A stretch of DNA of 40,147 nt, from positions 1 through 40,147 of the forward strand of contig SUZB01000019.1 in NCBI GenBank assembly GCA_015060115.1. Direction: 5' to 3'. Positions 30,466 to 38,217 of this stretch are shown here, piece by piece. Under the pieces are notes generated by a model that saw only the letters and a program-made list of their open reading frames with translations, made no database searches and was not told the origin of the DNA. Origin of the DNA: Rikenellaceae bacterium. GTDB lineage: Bacteria > Bacteroidota > Bacteroidia > Bacteroidales > Rikenellaceae. Each line of letters begins with the position of its first letter. The first letter of the stretch is position 1. The position numbers and the translations under genes were made by a program.

Positions 30466-32887
30466 TTGACTCTGTAGGATTCTCCGTTGCAGCCTTCCAC
30501 GAGCGCAGGGTTACCGTTACGACCGTGATAGCGAGGATTACCCCCACCGCCAAGGCATATACCCACCACGACATAGGCGTGCGATAGACATACTGCTGCA
30601 TCCATTGGTCGATGATGTAATAACTCACGGGTATTGCCACTGACGAGCAGATTGCCACAATGTAGAGATACTTGCGATTGAAGAGGCTGAGTATCTCGCC
30701 AACAGATGCACCGTGCACTCGGCGAATACCAATCTCGCGGCGGCGATACTGCGTCTCGAAGAGTACCAAGCCAAAGACTCCGATAATCGAAATTACAATC
30801 GAGAGGAACGAAAACAGGGTAACGAGTGTCGAGAGCTTGTCCTCACGCTGGTAGAGTAGCTCCAATTCGTAATCAAAGAACTCTATCTTTATCTTCTCGG
30901 GGTCGGCATAAGGGGCGACCTCCATACAAGTGTCGAAGATGAACTTCTTAACCTCTGCAATATCAGCTCCTGCGGTGGTGCGGATATATGTGTGGCGAGG
31001 CATAGTCCAGCCATATTGACCGCAAACCAAAAAGGCAAATGGCTCGATTTCTCGGTATGCAGGATAGAAATTGAAGTCTTGGCAGAATCCTACGATATTG
31101 GCATTATAACCATATACGTGTCCCATCATTTTGCTTTCGAATGTAAGCCCATACTTCTTTTGTGCTGTCTGGTTGAAAATCATTGCTCCCGTAATGGTCT
31201 CTTCGTCAGATGGGAAGAAATCACGTCCCTCGACAATCTCTATTCCCATTACATCGAGGAAGTTCCACGATACGGTGTGAATAGCAAATATAGCCTTATC
31301 GCCATTCTCCAATGGTCGTCCCCAACTACCTTCGGCATTGCTCACCAATTGAATATCACCAAATGCCACGCCTTTGATTTGTGGATTTTGAGTTAGTTTA
31401 TCAAGGAGTGCATCACGCTTGGTGTAGTCCAATTGAGAACCTTCAACATCAGGATTGACCGCCTCCCAAGGCACCTCCACAGAGAGTAGATTCTCACGGT
31501 CAAAGCCCATATCTCGGTTGAGTATATATTGGTGCTGACGATAGATGAATATCGAGCAGATAATAAGTGTAATCGAAATGGTATATTGCACACCCACAAG
31601 CGTATAGCGCAGAATGCGACCTGCTCGTGATGCTGCAAAATCACCCTTAATCACAAACGCTGGCGAGAACTTTGTAATGTACCACGCTGGATAGAGCGAT
31701 ACTAATACGCCCAAGAGCAAAACGCCTGCGGTTAATGCACCAGCCAACGACCAATTATCATCAATAGCAACCGAAGTCGAGATATACTCTTTAAGCGGAG
31801 TGTCGGCAAAGAGTACCACAATAACTGCTGCACCGAACAACGAAATGAGAATCAGTCCTACGGTCTCGAACAAGAAGTTGAGGCGCAGTTTCCAAGTAGG
31901 CGCTCCAAAGATTTTGTAGTTATTTACCACTCGGATGCGATTCGGAATCAGAGCGAAGAAGAAGTTCACAAAGTTGATAAACGAAATCACCAAGATAAGT
32001 GCTGCAATGGCAATCAATGAGTAGGTCGTAGAACGACTGCCACGCATACCCTCTGCCGAAGCATCTTCGATAAAATAGAGGTCTGTAATAGGCGTTAGTC
32101 TAGGAGTGGTTAAAGCGAGTACATCTGCCAAATCCTCCTCTGAAGTTCCATTTTTAATAGCCTCGTCGATAACCATTTGAGACATACGCTTCTCTATCTC
32201 GTCAACATTAGCACCCTTCTGAAGACGAACATAATATGTATCCTGCCAATTACCCTCATAAGCCTGCTCTTGTGGCTCAAGTAGCACATAGCCCATAGGC
32301 ATTGAGATAGATGAAGGCTTTGGGAAGTCTTTGTAGATGGCTACGATTGTTCGGATAGAACGACTCATAGCGCCACGACCATAGTGTAGGCCATCACCCA
32401 CCGACAGATTGAATCGTTCGGCAGTAGACTCCGAGATAATCATCTCATCCTCAGTTATTAAATCCTCCAAACTACCAGCCACAATCTCAAATGGGAATAC
32501 TGCAAAGCCCTCAGGCTCGGCACCTGCAAGGCTGATTGTAAAGTTCTCAACGGTAGCATTACGCACAATTGAGTACTCATCTTGAAACTTTGAATGTGCC
32601 AACATACCAATCGAGCCTGCTGCTTCAACCTCGGGACAGGTTGAAACCAACTTATCGGGCATCTGGCGATTCCACCAAATATCCCAACGACCATTGCCCG
32701 ATTCGTTTGGATATTCAAGGCGATAGATACGCTCCGAGTTTTTGATAACGCGGTTGTATGATAGGTCAAACTTTACCTGCACGGCAATAAGATATACCGC
32801 TGCAAAGGCTACTGCCATACCCACAATATTTAGCACAGACGATGTGGTGTAACGGCGAAGCAGGGTTAGAAAATTACGAATATACAT
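30455..32887 (-). CDS. FtsX/MacB-like ABC permease, first permease of the efflux operon
   Basis: This 810-aa protein has an N-terminal helix (VLNIVGMAVAFAAVYLIAVQ), a MacB-type periplasmic domain and central helices (TYSLIAIAALILVISFINFV). A second periplasmic domain and C-terminal helices follow. The C-terminus reads RSWKAATENPTESITR, lacking the DVVKSN ending of its two paralogues. It is closely similar to the third permease; the blocks KFDLSYNRVIKNSERIYRLE and LSTLVTLFSFLSIVISIIGV are identical in both. Divergence is concentrated in the periplasmic domains, so the duplicates may differ in substrate or adaptor contacts. Confidence 0.88.
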   Translation of the reverse strand: MYIRNFLTLLRRYTTSSVLNIVGMAVAFAAVYLIAVQVKFDLSYNRVIKNSERIYRLEYPNESGNGRWDIWWNRQMPDKLVSTCPEVEAAGSIGMLAHSKFQDEYSIVRNATVENFTISLAGAEPEGFAVFPFEIVAGSLEDLITEDEMIISESTAERFNLSVGDGLHYGRGAMSRSIRTIVAIYKDFPKPSSISMPMGYVLLEPQEQAYEGNWQDTYYVRLQKGANVDEIEKRMSQMVIDEAIKNGTSEEDLADVLALTTPRLTPITDLYFIEDASAEGMRGSRSTTYSLIAIAALILVISFINFVNFFFALIPNRIRVVNNYKIFGAPTWKLRLNFLFETVGLILISLFGAAVIVVLFADTPLKEYISTSVAIDDNWSLAGALTAGVLLLGVLVSLYPAWYITKFSPAFVIKGDFAASRAGRILRYTLVGVQYTISITLIICSIFIYRQHQYILNRDMGFDRENLLSVEVPWEAVNPDVEGSQLDYTKRDALLDKLTQNPQIKGVAFGDIQLVSNAEGSWGRPLENGDKAIFAIHTVSWNFLDVMGIEIVEGRDFFPSDEETITGAMIFNQTAQKKYGLTFESKMMGHVYGYNANIVGFCQDFNFYPAYREIEPFAFLVCGQYGWTMPRHTYIRTTAGADIAEVKKFIFDTCMEVAPYADPEKIKIEFFDYELELLYQREDKLSTLVTLFSFLSIVISIIGVFGLVLFETQYRRREIGIRRVHGASVGEILSLFNRKYLYIVAICSSVAIPVSYYIIDQWMQQYVYRTPMSWWVYALAVGVILAITVVTVTLRSWKAATENPTESITR

Positions 32888-32904
32888 AACTCTAAGTCGT
32901 TTTA

Positions 32905-32992
32905 ATAGTGAGTTTAGTGAAATTAGGGAGTTTAATGAGTTTAGAGAGAAGAATCACTAAATTCCCTAACCTCCTTAAACTCTTTAAGTTCT
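32905..32992. repeat. 9-nt-period palindrome, family A, copy 5
   Basis: AGTGAGTTTAGTGAAATTAGGG-type units face AATCACTAAATTCCCTAACC-type units around 32950. It fills the gap between the adaptor and the first permease gene. Confidence 0.65.
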
Positions 32993-34255
32993 CTATTTGT
33001 TCAGTATCAGCACTTCATTCTCTCCGAAGTTATCATAGGACGAAGTTATAACTTTTTCGCCAACTTGAAGGCCCTCGATAACCTCATAATACTGCGGATT
33101 CTGGCGACCGATACGAATATCGCGGCGGTATGCCTTCTCGCCCGTAGCGTCGAGAACATATATCCACTTGCCGCCTGTCGCCTGATAGAACGAGCCACGA
33201 GGTATCAGAATTGCCTCGGCAGCCTCGCCCAACTGCAAGTTAAGGTAGTAGGTTTGACCGCTACGGATATTCTCGGGAGCATCGCCCACAAAGCGGAAAT
33301 CCGCCTTAAACTGACCATTGCGCACCTCAGGATATACCTTGCGGAGCTGCATTTCGTAGCGGGTATCCTGGCGCTCAAACGATGCCACAAGACCCGTAGT
33401 GATGCGGTCAATATAGTGCTCGTCAATCTGCGCCTGCACCTTGTAGGTCGTTAGGTCGTTCACCTGACCGATGTTTGCACCCTGCTGTAACGACTGACCA
33501 AGAACGGCATCCAACATACCCACCTCGCCATCGATAGGAGCCTTAACCTTGAGGTTATCCACACGCTGGCGGATAAGCTCCATATTGCGCTGCATCGAGA
33601 GAAGGCTCTCCTCCATCTGTGTTACCTGCGATGAGCGATAGAGCGAGTCCTGACGCTGACGCTCTAAGACCAAATTGCGTCTGCCAACAGCAAGTTCATA
33701 ATCCTCCTTTGAGCGCAAATAATCCTCACGAGCCAACAATTTGTCGTTATAGAGGCTCTGATTCTGCTCAAAGGTACGCTTTAATCGCGACACCTCCAAG
33801 TCGAGTTGTAGCTTCTCCTGACGCAGAGCCAGACGCTCCTGCTCCATCGAAATCATTGTGTTACGCAAGATATTCTGCTTCTCGGCAAGGTCGGCCTCCG
33901 ACTGCAAAATCTGCATAGAAAGAGAGTTGTTCGACATCTCAAGAATCACATCGCCACGCTTTACCTGCGTACCCTCCTCGGCAACGATGCGCTCCACAAC
34001 ACCCGACTCAAGAGGGGACAACTGGACGGTTGTCATCGGCTGCACCGAGCCCGTCAGGCGAACATAGTCGTTAAACTCGCCCTGCTCAACGGTGGCGATA
34101 TTGACAAGCCCCGCATCGACACGCAAGGTCGAGGAGTTATCACGCAAAATGAGCCAGCCGATAAAGCCAATCAGCACCACAACTGCTGCGTATGGCAGAT
34201 TCTTCTTCTGAAAGATGGCACGCCATCCTTTCTTCTTTTCAAGTTTGATATCCAT
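32993..34255 (-). CDS. HlyD/MacA-type periplasmic adaptor
   Basis: This 420-aa protein has an N-terminal anchor (AAVVVLIGFIGWLIL, about residues 19-33) and a biotinyl-lipoyl-like half (VQLSPLESGVVERIVAEEGT, later KVKAPIDGEVGMLDAVLGQS). A long alpha-hairpin coiled coil lies between them (about 110-235, EQERLALRQEKLQLDLEVSR). Beta-barrel and membrane-proximal domains end in GLQVGEKVITSSYDNFGENE. It should bridge the FtsX permeases and the TolC channel. Second gene of the operon; a 7-bp tandem repeat lies 23 nt before its ATG. Confidence 0.93.
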   Translation of the reverse strand: MDIKLEKKKGWRAIFQKKNLPYAAVVVLIGFIGWLILRDNSSTLRVDAGLVNIATVEQGEFNDYVRLTGSVQPMTTVQLSPLESGVVERIVAEEGTQVKRGDVILEMSNNSLSMQILQSEADLAEKQNILRNTMISMEQERLALRQEKLQLDLEVSRLKRTFEQNQSLYNDKLLAREDYLRSKEDYELAVGRRNLVLERQRQDSLYRSSQVTQMEESLLSMQRNMELIRQRVDNLKVKAPIDGEVGMLDAVLGQSLQQGANIGQVNDLTTYKVQAQIDEHYIDRITTGLVASFERQDTRYEMQLRKVYPEVRNGQFKADFRFVGDAPENIRSGQTYYLNLQLGEAAEAILIPRGSFYQATGGKWIYVLDATGEKAYRRDIRIGRQNPQYYEVIEGLQVGEKVITSSYDNFGENEVLILNK

Positions 34256-34278
34256 ATTGTTTGAGTTTTATTTGTTAT

Positions 34279-34320
34279 CTCTGTACTCTGTACTCTGTAC
34301 TCTGTACTCTGTACTCTGTT
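34279..34320. repeat. Heptanucleotide tandem repeat, six units (CTCTGTA)
   Basis: Five exact CTCTGTA units and one CTCTGTT occupy most of the 63-nt gap between tolC and the adaptor gene. On the coding strand the unit is TACAGAG. It overlaps the tolC stop codon by two bases. Confidence 0.85.
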
Positions 34321-35641
34321 ATCTAATAAGTGGTATTCCGTTGTAGTAATCAACCATTCGGCTCTTGACAATATATTGCAGGCGTGCACGGAGCTTGTCC
34401 GACTTGGCTTGCAACAAGGTGTTGGCGGCGGTTTGAAGGTCGAGAGCGGAGATTAAGCCATTCTCAAATTTACGCTCTGCACCATCGTAGGCAAGTTGTG
34501 CTGCCGAGACCTTCTTCTGTCCCTGCACATACTGCTTGCCGAAGCCCTGCATCTGCTGCCAGGTCTGCGATACCTCGCTCTCCACTGCTCGCTCTATGGC
34601 TACCTGCTCCAACTGTGCCGAGCGGTAGGCGTTGGCTGCTCTGCGCTTTGATGAGCGTGCGCTCAAACCATTAAAGATGGGGATAGAGAGCGAGAGTTGA
34701 ACATATCCACCTCGGTTGTTGCGGAACTGTGTGCCAAAGGGGTCGTAAGCCGCCTTATTGTCGAAGTCGATATAGTACGAAGTGTTGTAACCGCCATAGA
34801 GATAGAGTGAGGGAGAGTAAGCGCCCTTTGCGCGAGCAAGGTTTAGGCGGCTCTGCTCGGTGGCATGGCGGCTGGCGATAATCTTGGGGTTGTTCGCCAA
34901 AGCATAATTGAGCAACGCTTGCTCCGATGTGGCAGTAGGCAACGCCTCCAAGTCGATATCCGTTACAATCTCCAACTTCTCGCCCTGCGGATAGTTCATT
35001 ACCTCGCGCAGTTTAATATAGGCAAGAGCAAGGTTGTTCTCCTCGGTGGTGAGAAGGTAGTCGTAGTTCGCCTCCTGCGACTCAATCTCCGCTACATCGG
35101 CTGCGCTCTTGGTGCCGAGCTCCTCCTGTCGGCGTACAAGCTCCAAAGTCTTGCGTGATGCCTCCAACTGCTCGCGGGCAATCTTGACTGCCTCGGTGTA
35201 ATATACTACATCCATGTATGCCGAGAGGGTCTGCATAGCCACCTCATCGCGGGCAATCTCCGTTTCGACAGCACCTTTTTGGCGTGCCACCTTCATTGCT
35301 CGCACGGTGTTGATGCCCTGCAAGCCATCGAAGAGGGGCATCGAGCCACTAATACCATACGCATTATTAAATGTGGTAACGCTGGTGTAGGCGTTGGTTG
35401 CTGGGTCGATACCACGACCGAAGTTCATAGCACCACCCACCGAGCCATTAACGGCAGGGAACAAGGAGGCAACAGCCTCGCTGTAATTGGTCTTGCTATC
35501 GTCGTGGGCAAGCTGCTTTTGGCCTACGCTAACTGAGTTCTCAACGGCATAGCGCATACAATCATCTATTGTGAGGGGCTGTGCTACGCACACAAGTGTC
35601 AAAAAATTAGACACTAATAGGGTCATAATCAATCGTTTCAT
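34319..35641 (-). CDS. TolC-family outer-membrane efflux channel
   Basis: The 440-aa product from the ATG at 35641 has a signal peptide (MKRLIMTLLVSNFLTLVCVA) followed by the OEP family start LTIDDCMRYAVENS. Two repeats of long helices and beta-strand pairs follow (MNFGRGIDPATNAYTS, later YVQLSLSIPIFNGLSA). An upstream in-frame ATG (35695) would add 18 residues before the signal peptide and would lie upstream of the predicted sigma-54 promoter, so 35641 was chosen. First gene of the tripartite efflux operon. Confidence 0.93.
   Translation of the reverse strand: MKRLIMTLLVSNFLTLVCVAQPLTIDDCMRYAVENSVSVGQKQLAHDDSKTNYSEAVASLFPAVNGSVGGAMNFGRGIDPATNAYTSVTTFNNAYGISGSMPLFDGLQGINTVRAMKVARQKGAVETEIARDEVAMQTLSAYMDVVYYTEAVKIAREQLEASRKTLELVRRQEELGTKSAADVAEIESQEANYDYLLTTEENNLALAYIKLREVMNYPQGEKLEIVTDIDLEALPTATSEQALLNYALANNPKIIASRHATEQSRLNLARAKGAYSPSLYLYGGYNTSYYIDFDNKAAYDPFGTQFRNNRGGYVQLSLSIPIFNGLSARSSKRRAANAYRSAQLEQVAIERAVESEVSQTWQQMQGFGKQYVQGQKKVSAAQLAYDGAERKFENGLISALDLQTAANTLLQAKSDKLRARLQYIVKSRMVDYYNGIPLIR
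35597..35613. promoter_or_regulatory. TGTC-N9-GACA palindrome inside the tolC signal-peptide region
   Basis: TGTCAAAAAATTAGACA has the same 17-bp length and GACA/TGTC ends as the site at 35740. It lies within codons of tolC and about 50 nt downstream of the predicted start of transcription. Confidence 0.4.
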
Positions 35642-35668
35642 ACTTTTTTCGGTTTCTGCTTGATTTTG

Positions 35669-35684
35669 TGCCAAAGGTGTGCCA
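35669..35684 (-). promoter_or_regulatory. Sigma-54-type promoter of the efflux operon
   Basis: On the minus strand TGGCACACCTTTGGCA matches TGGCAC-N5-TTGCA at every defined base except one (G for T in the -12 box). The GG and GC dinucleotides have the required spacing. It places transcription start about 17 nt before the tolC ATG. A third TTGGCA lies just upstream on the same strand. Confidence 0.65.
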
Positions 35685-35739
35685 AAGTATGCCAAACGCT
35701 GATAGTCAGCACTTTACGATTTATGGCAAATTTGCAAAG

Positions 35740-35756
35740 TGTCTAATAATTAGACA
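35740..35756. promoter_or_regulatory. Probable enhancer site 1 (TGTCTAATAATTAGACA)
   Basis: A near-perfect palindrome with 8-bp arms around a central A, centred about 90 nt upstream of the predicted sigma-54 start site. It is a good candidate for the binding site of the response regulator encoded at 36877. Confidence 0.6.
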
Positions 35757-35761
35757 ATCGG

Positions 35762-35778
35762 TGTAAAAGGTTTGGACA
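35762..35778. promoter_or_regulatory. Probable enhancer site 2 (TGTAAAAGGTTTGGACA)
   Basis: Same length and mostly the same ends as site 1, exactly 22 bp away, which is two helical turns. It overlaps the -33 box of the divergent DUF1016 promoter, so binding could also affect that gene. Confidence 0.45.
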
Positions 35779-35802
35779 CTCGGCGTTTTTGATGTAATTT
35801 TG
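35771..35802 (+). promoter_or_regulatory. Promoter of the DUF1016 gene (TTTG-N20-TAATTTTG)
   Basis: TTTG at 35771-35774 and TAATTTTG at 35795-35802. A GTG at 35802 overlaps the -7 box and so cannot be the start. GGAGG at 35825-35829 precedes the ATG at 35835, which fixes the start there. Confidence 0.65.
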
Positions 35803-35834
35803 TGAAGGAAATTTTGAAAAAGTTGGAGGCGTAT

Positions 35835-36866
35835 ATGTTAGTCGATAACAGCTATAAGCTATGGATTAAAGAGATAAAGAGCTATATCCGTAGTCAGCAA
35901 ATAAAGGCGGCAGTAAAGGTTAATACTGAATTGCTAAAAGTCTATTGGCGTTTGGGTAGCGATATTGCTACACATAAGGCTGATGCGCAATGGGGGAGCA
36001 AATTTTATGAATTGCTAAGCAGTGATCTAAAGAGTGAATTCCCTGATATGAAGGGATTTTCCATTACAAATTTAAGAAACTGTAAACGCTTCTATGAACT
36101 TTATAGTCAAAGCGATATAATTCGACACCAACTTGGTGCGGAATTAGAATCGCCAATATTTTCAATTCCGTGGAGGCACCATACAGAAATTATTGCAAAA
36201 TGCAAAACTGTTGACGAAGCACTATTCTATGTGAATAAAACCATAGAGAATGGTTGGAGTCGAGCTATGCTGTTGAATTTCCTCGACACAAAATTATATC
36301 TAACAGAAGGTAAAGCAATAACAAACTTTCAGAGATTGTTGCCATCTCCCGTTAGCGACTTGGCACAGCAAACTTTGAAAGACCCATATAACTTTGATTT
36401 TCTGACTATTCGCCAGAATTATGATGAAAAGGAGTTGCAAAGGGCTTTAACAACCAATATCACAAAATTTCTTTTGGAATTGGGTAATGGTTTTGCCTAT
36501 GTAGGCGAGCAGTACCGTTTACAAGTTGGCGAGCAGGAGTTCTTTGCTGACTTGCTCTTCTACCATTTGAAACTGCGTTGCTATGTTGTTATTGAATTGA
36601 AGGTCGAGAAATTCAAGCCAGAGCATCTTGGACAGTTAGGTTTCTATATTACTGCTATCGACAGAGATGTAAAGAGTGATGCGGATAATCCAACCATCGG
36701 TTTGCTGATTTGTAAAACTAAGGATAGCCTTGTAGCAGAATACGCATTAGGCTCAACAACATTGCCAATAGGAATTTCAGAATACGAATTGAATAGGGTA
36801 ATACCTGATAACTTCAAAGGCTCACTTCCAACTATTGAAGAGATTGAGGCGAAACTCAACGAATAA
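35835..36866 (+). CDS. DUF1016 (YhcG-type) PDDEXK nuclease-domain protein
   Basis: From ATG 35835 the product is 343 aa. It has the N-terminal helical DUF1016 domain (KAAVKVNTELLKVYWRLGSD, then FSITNLRNCKRFYELYSQ). The C-terminal PDDEXK-like fold shows FADLLFYHLKLRCYVVIELK, where D and the E-x-K pair are the expected catalytic residues, and GQLGFYITAIDRD. Relatives are found beside restriction-modification loci and elsewhere; biochemical function is unsettled. No methylase or restriction subunit is nearby. Base composition is more AT-rich than its neighbours, and it sits between an efflux operon and its likely regulator, which suggests recent insertion. Confidence 0.88.
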   Translation: MLVDNSYKLWIKEIKSYIRSQQIKAAVKVNTELLKVYWRLGSDIATHKADAQWGSKFYELLSSDLKSEFPDMKGFSITNLRNCKRFYELYSQSDIIRHQLGAELESPIFSIPWRHHTEIIAKCKTVDEALFYVNKTIENGWSRAMLLNFLDTKLYLTEGKAITNFQRLLPSPVSDLAQQTLKDPYNFDFLTIRQNYDEKELQRALTTNITKFLLELGNGFAYVGEQYRLQVGEQEFFADLLFYHLKLRCYVVIELKVEKFKPEHLGQLGFYITAIDRDVKSDADNPTIGLLICKTKDSLVAEYALGSTTLPIGISEYELNRVIPDNFKGSLPTIEEIEAKLNE

Positions 36867-36876
36867 ATAGCGAAAA

Positions 36877-38217
36877 ATGGCAAAGGCAGGTAAATTGTTA
36901 ATCGTGGATGATAACCGTTCGATACTCTCGGCGGTGAAGTTGCTCACCGAATCATTTTTTGAGGAGGTGCTGACCCTGCCATCTCCTAACACCTTGATTT
37001 CCACCTTGCAGAAGTCCGCTCCCGATGTGGTGCTCCTCGATATGAACTTCCACGCCGGCATAAATACGGGCAACGAGGGACTCTATTGGCTTAAAGAGGT
37101 GCTGGCGAAATTCCCCGAAACAAAGGTTGTGCTCTTTACTGCATACGCTGATATCGAGTTGGCGGTGCGTGCTATGAAGGAGGGTGCTTTCGACTTTGTT
37201 GTCAAGCCTTGGGATAATGCCAAGCTTATTGCCACGCTCCAAAATGCCTATAAGGCAGTCAAAGGTAAGGCAAAGAAGCCAACCAAGCAGCAGACCACCG
37301 AGCCACAAACCGAGATGTATTGGGGCGAGAGTGCGGAAATGAAGCGCATAAGGCAGATGGTCGAGCGTGTGGCCATCACCGATGCCAATATCCTCCTTAC
37401 GGGCGAGAATGGCACGGGTAAGGAGGTGCTTGCGCGTGAGATTCATCGCCAGTCGGCACGCTGCCGCAAGACGATGGTGTCGATAGATATGGGTGCTATC
37501 CCCGAAACGCTTTTCGAGAGTGAGCTCTTTGGTCATAAGAAGGGTGCTTTTACCGATGCGCATACCGACCGTGAGGGTAAGTTTCTGACGGCAAGTGGCT
37601 CGACGCTCTTTATGGATGAGATTGGCAACCTGCCACTGCACCTGCAAGTGAAGATGCTTTCGGCGCTGCAAAACAGGGCTATAACGCCACTTGGTATGAA
37701 TGAGGCGCAGCCTATCGATATACGCCTTATCTCGGCAACAAACCGCAACCTACACGATGCCGTTGCAAAGGGTGAGTTCCGCCAAGATCTCCTTTTCCGC
37801 ATAAACACCATACAGATACATATTCCGCCTTTGCGCTCCCGCAAGGAGGATATTGTACCCTTCGCAGAACGCTTTATTGAGCACTACGGCAAGAAGTATA
37901 ACAAGGTGGGATTGCTTCTGCAGGGCGAGGCGGCCGAGAAGCTGATGGCGCACTCGTGGGAGGGCAATATCCGTGAGTTGCAGAACGCCATAGAGAAGGC
38001 AGTGATTATGTGCGACGGCGATATGATTGCGCCCGAGCATATTGAATTACACGCTGCCACACGCCCTGCAACTGAGGCGCAAACCCTCGAGGAGATGGAG
38101 CGACAGCTTATTGCCAACACCATTGAGCAGTGCGGCGGCAACCTTTCGCAGGTGGCACAACAGCTCGACATCACCCGCCAGACACTCTATAACAAGATTA
38201 AACGCTACGGCTTGTGA
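36877..38217 (+). CDS. Sigma-54-dependent response regulator (NtrC/RteB-like)
   Basis: This 446-aa protein has a receiver domain with Asp11/Asp12, phospho-acceptor Asp55 (VVLLDMNF) and the Lys of VVKPWD. The AAA+ domain has Walker A TGENGTGKE, ESELFGHKKGAFTDA and Walker B STLFMDEIGNLP. The C-terminus is a Fis-type HTH (NLSQVAQQLDITRQTLYNKI). The sigma-54 contact loop reads GAFTDA, not GAFTGA, a variant seen in Bacteroidetes regulators. It is 10 nt after the DUF1016 gene and overlaps the kinase by 4 nt. The divergent tolC promoter and paired palindromes are its likely target. Confidence 0.95.
   Translation: MAKAGKLLIVDDNRSILSAVKLLTESFFEEVLTLPSPNTLISTLQKSAPDVVLLDMNFHAGINTGNEGLYWLKEVLAKFPETKVVLFTAYADIELAVRAMKEGAFDFVVKPWDNAKLIATLQNAYKAVKGKAKKPTKQQTTEPQTEMYWGESAEMKRIRQMVERVAITDANILLTGENGTGKEVLAREIHRQSARCRKTMVSIDMGAIPETLFESELFGHKKGAFTDAHTDREGKFLTASGSTLFMDEIGNLPLHLQVKMLSALQNRAITPLGMNEAQPIDIRLISATNRNLHDAVAKGEFRQDLLFRINTIQIHIPPLRSRKEDIVPFAERFIEHYGKKYNKVGLLLQGEAAEKLMAHSWEGNIRELQNAIEKAVIMCDGDMIAPEHIELHAATRPATEAQTLEEMERQLIANTIEQCGGNLSQVAQQLDITRQTLYNKIKRYGL

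Noticed and set aside
35802..35834. GTG start for the DUF1016 protein
   Set aside because: The GTG overlaps the -7 box TAATTTTG; ATG 35835 has GGAGG at proper distance.
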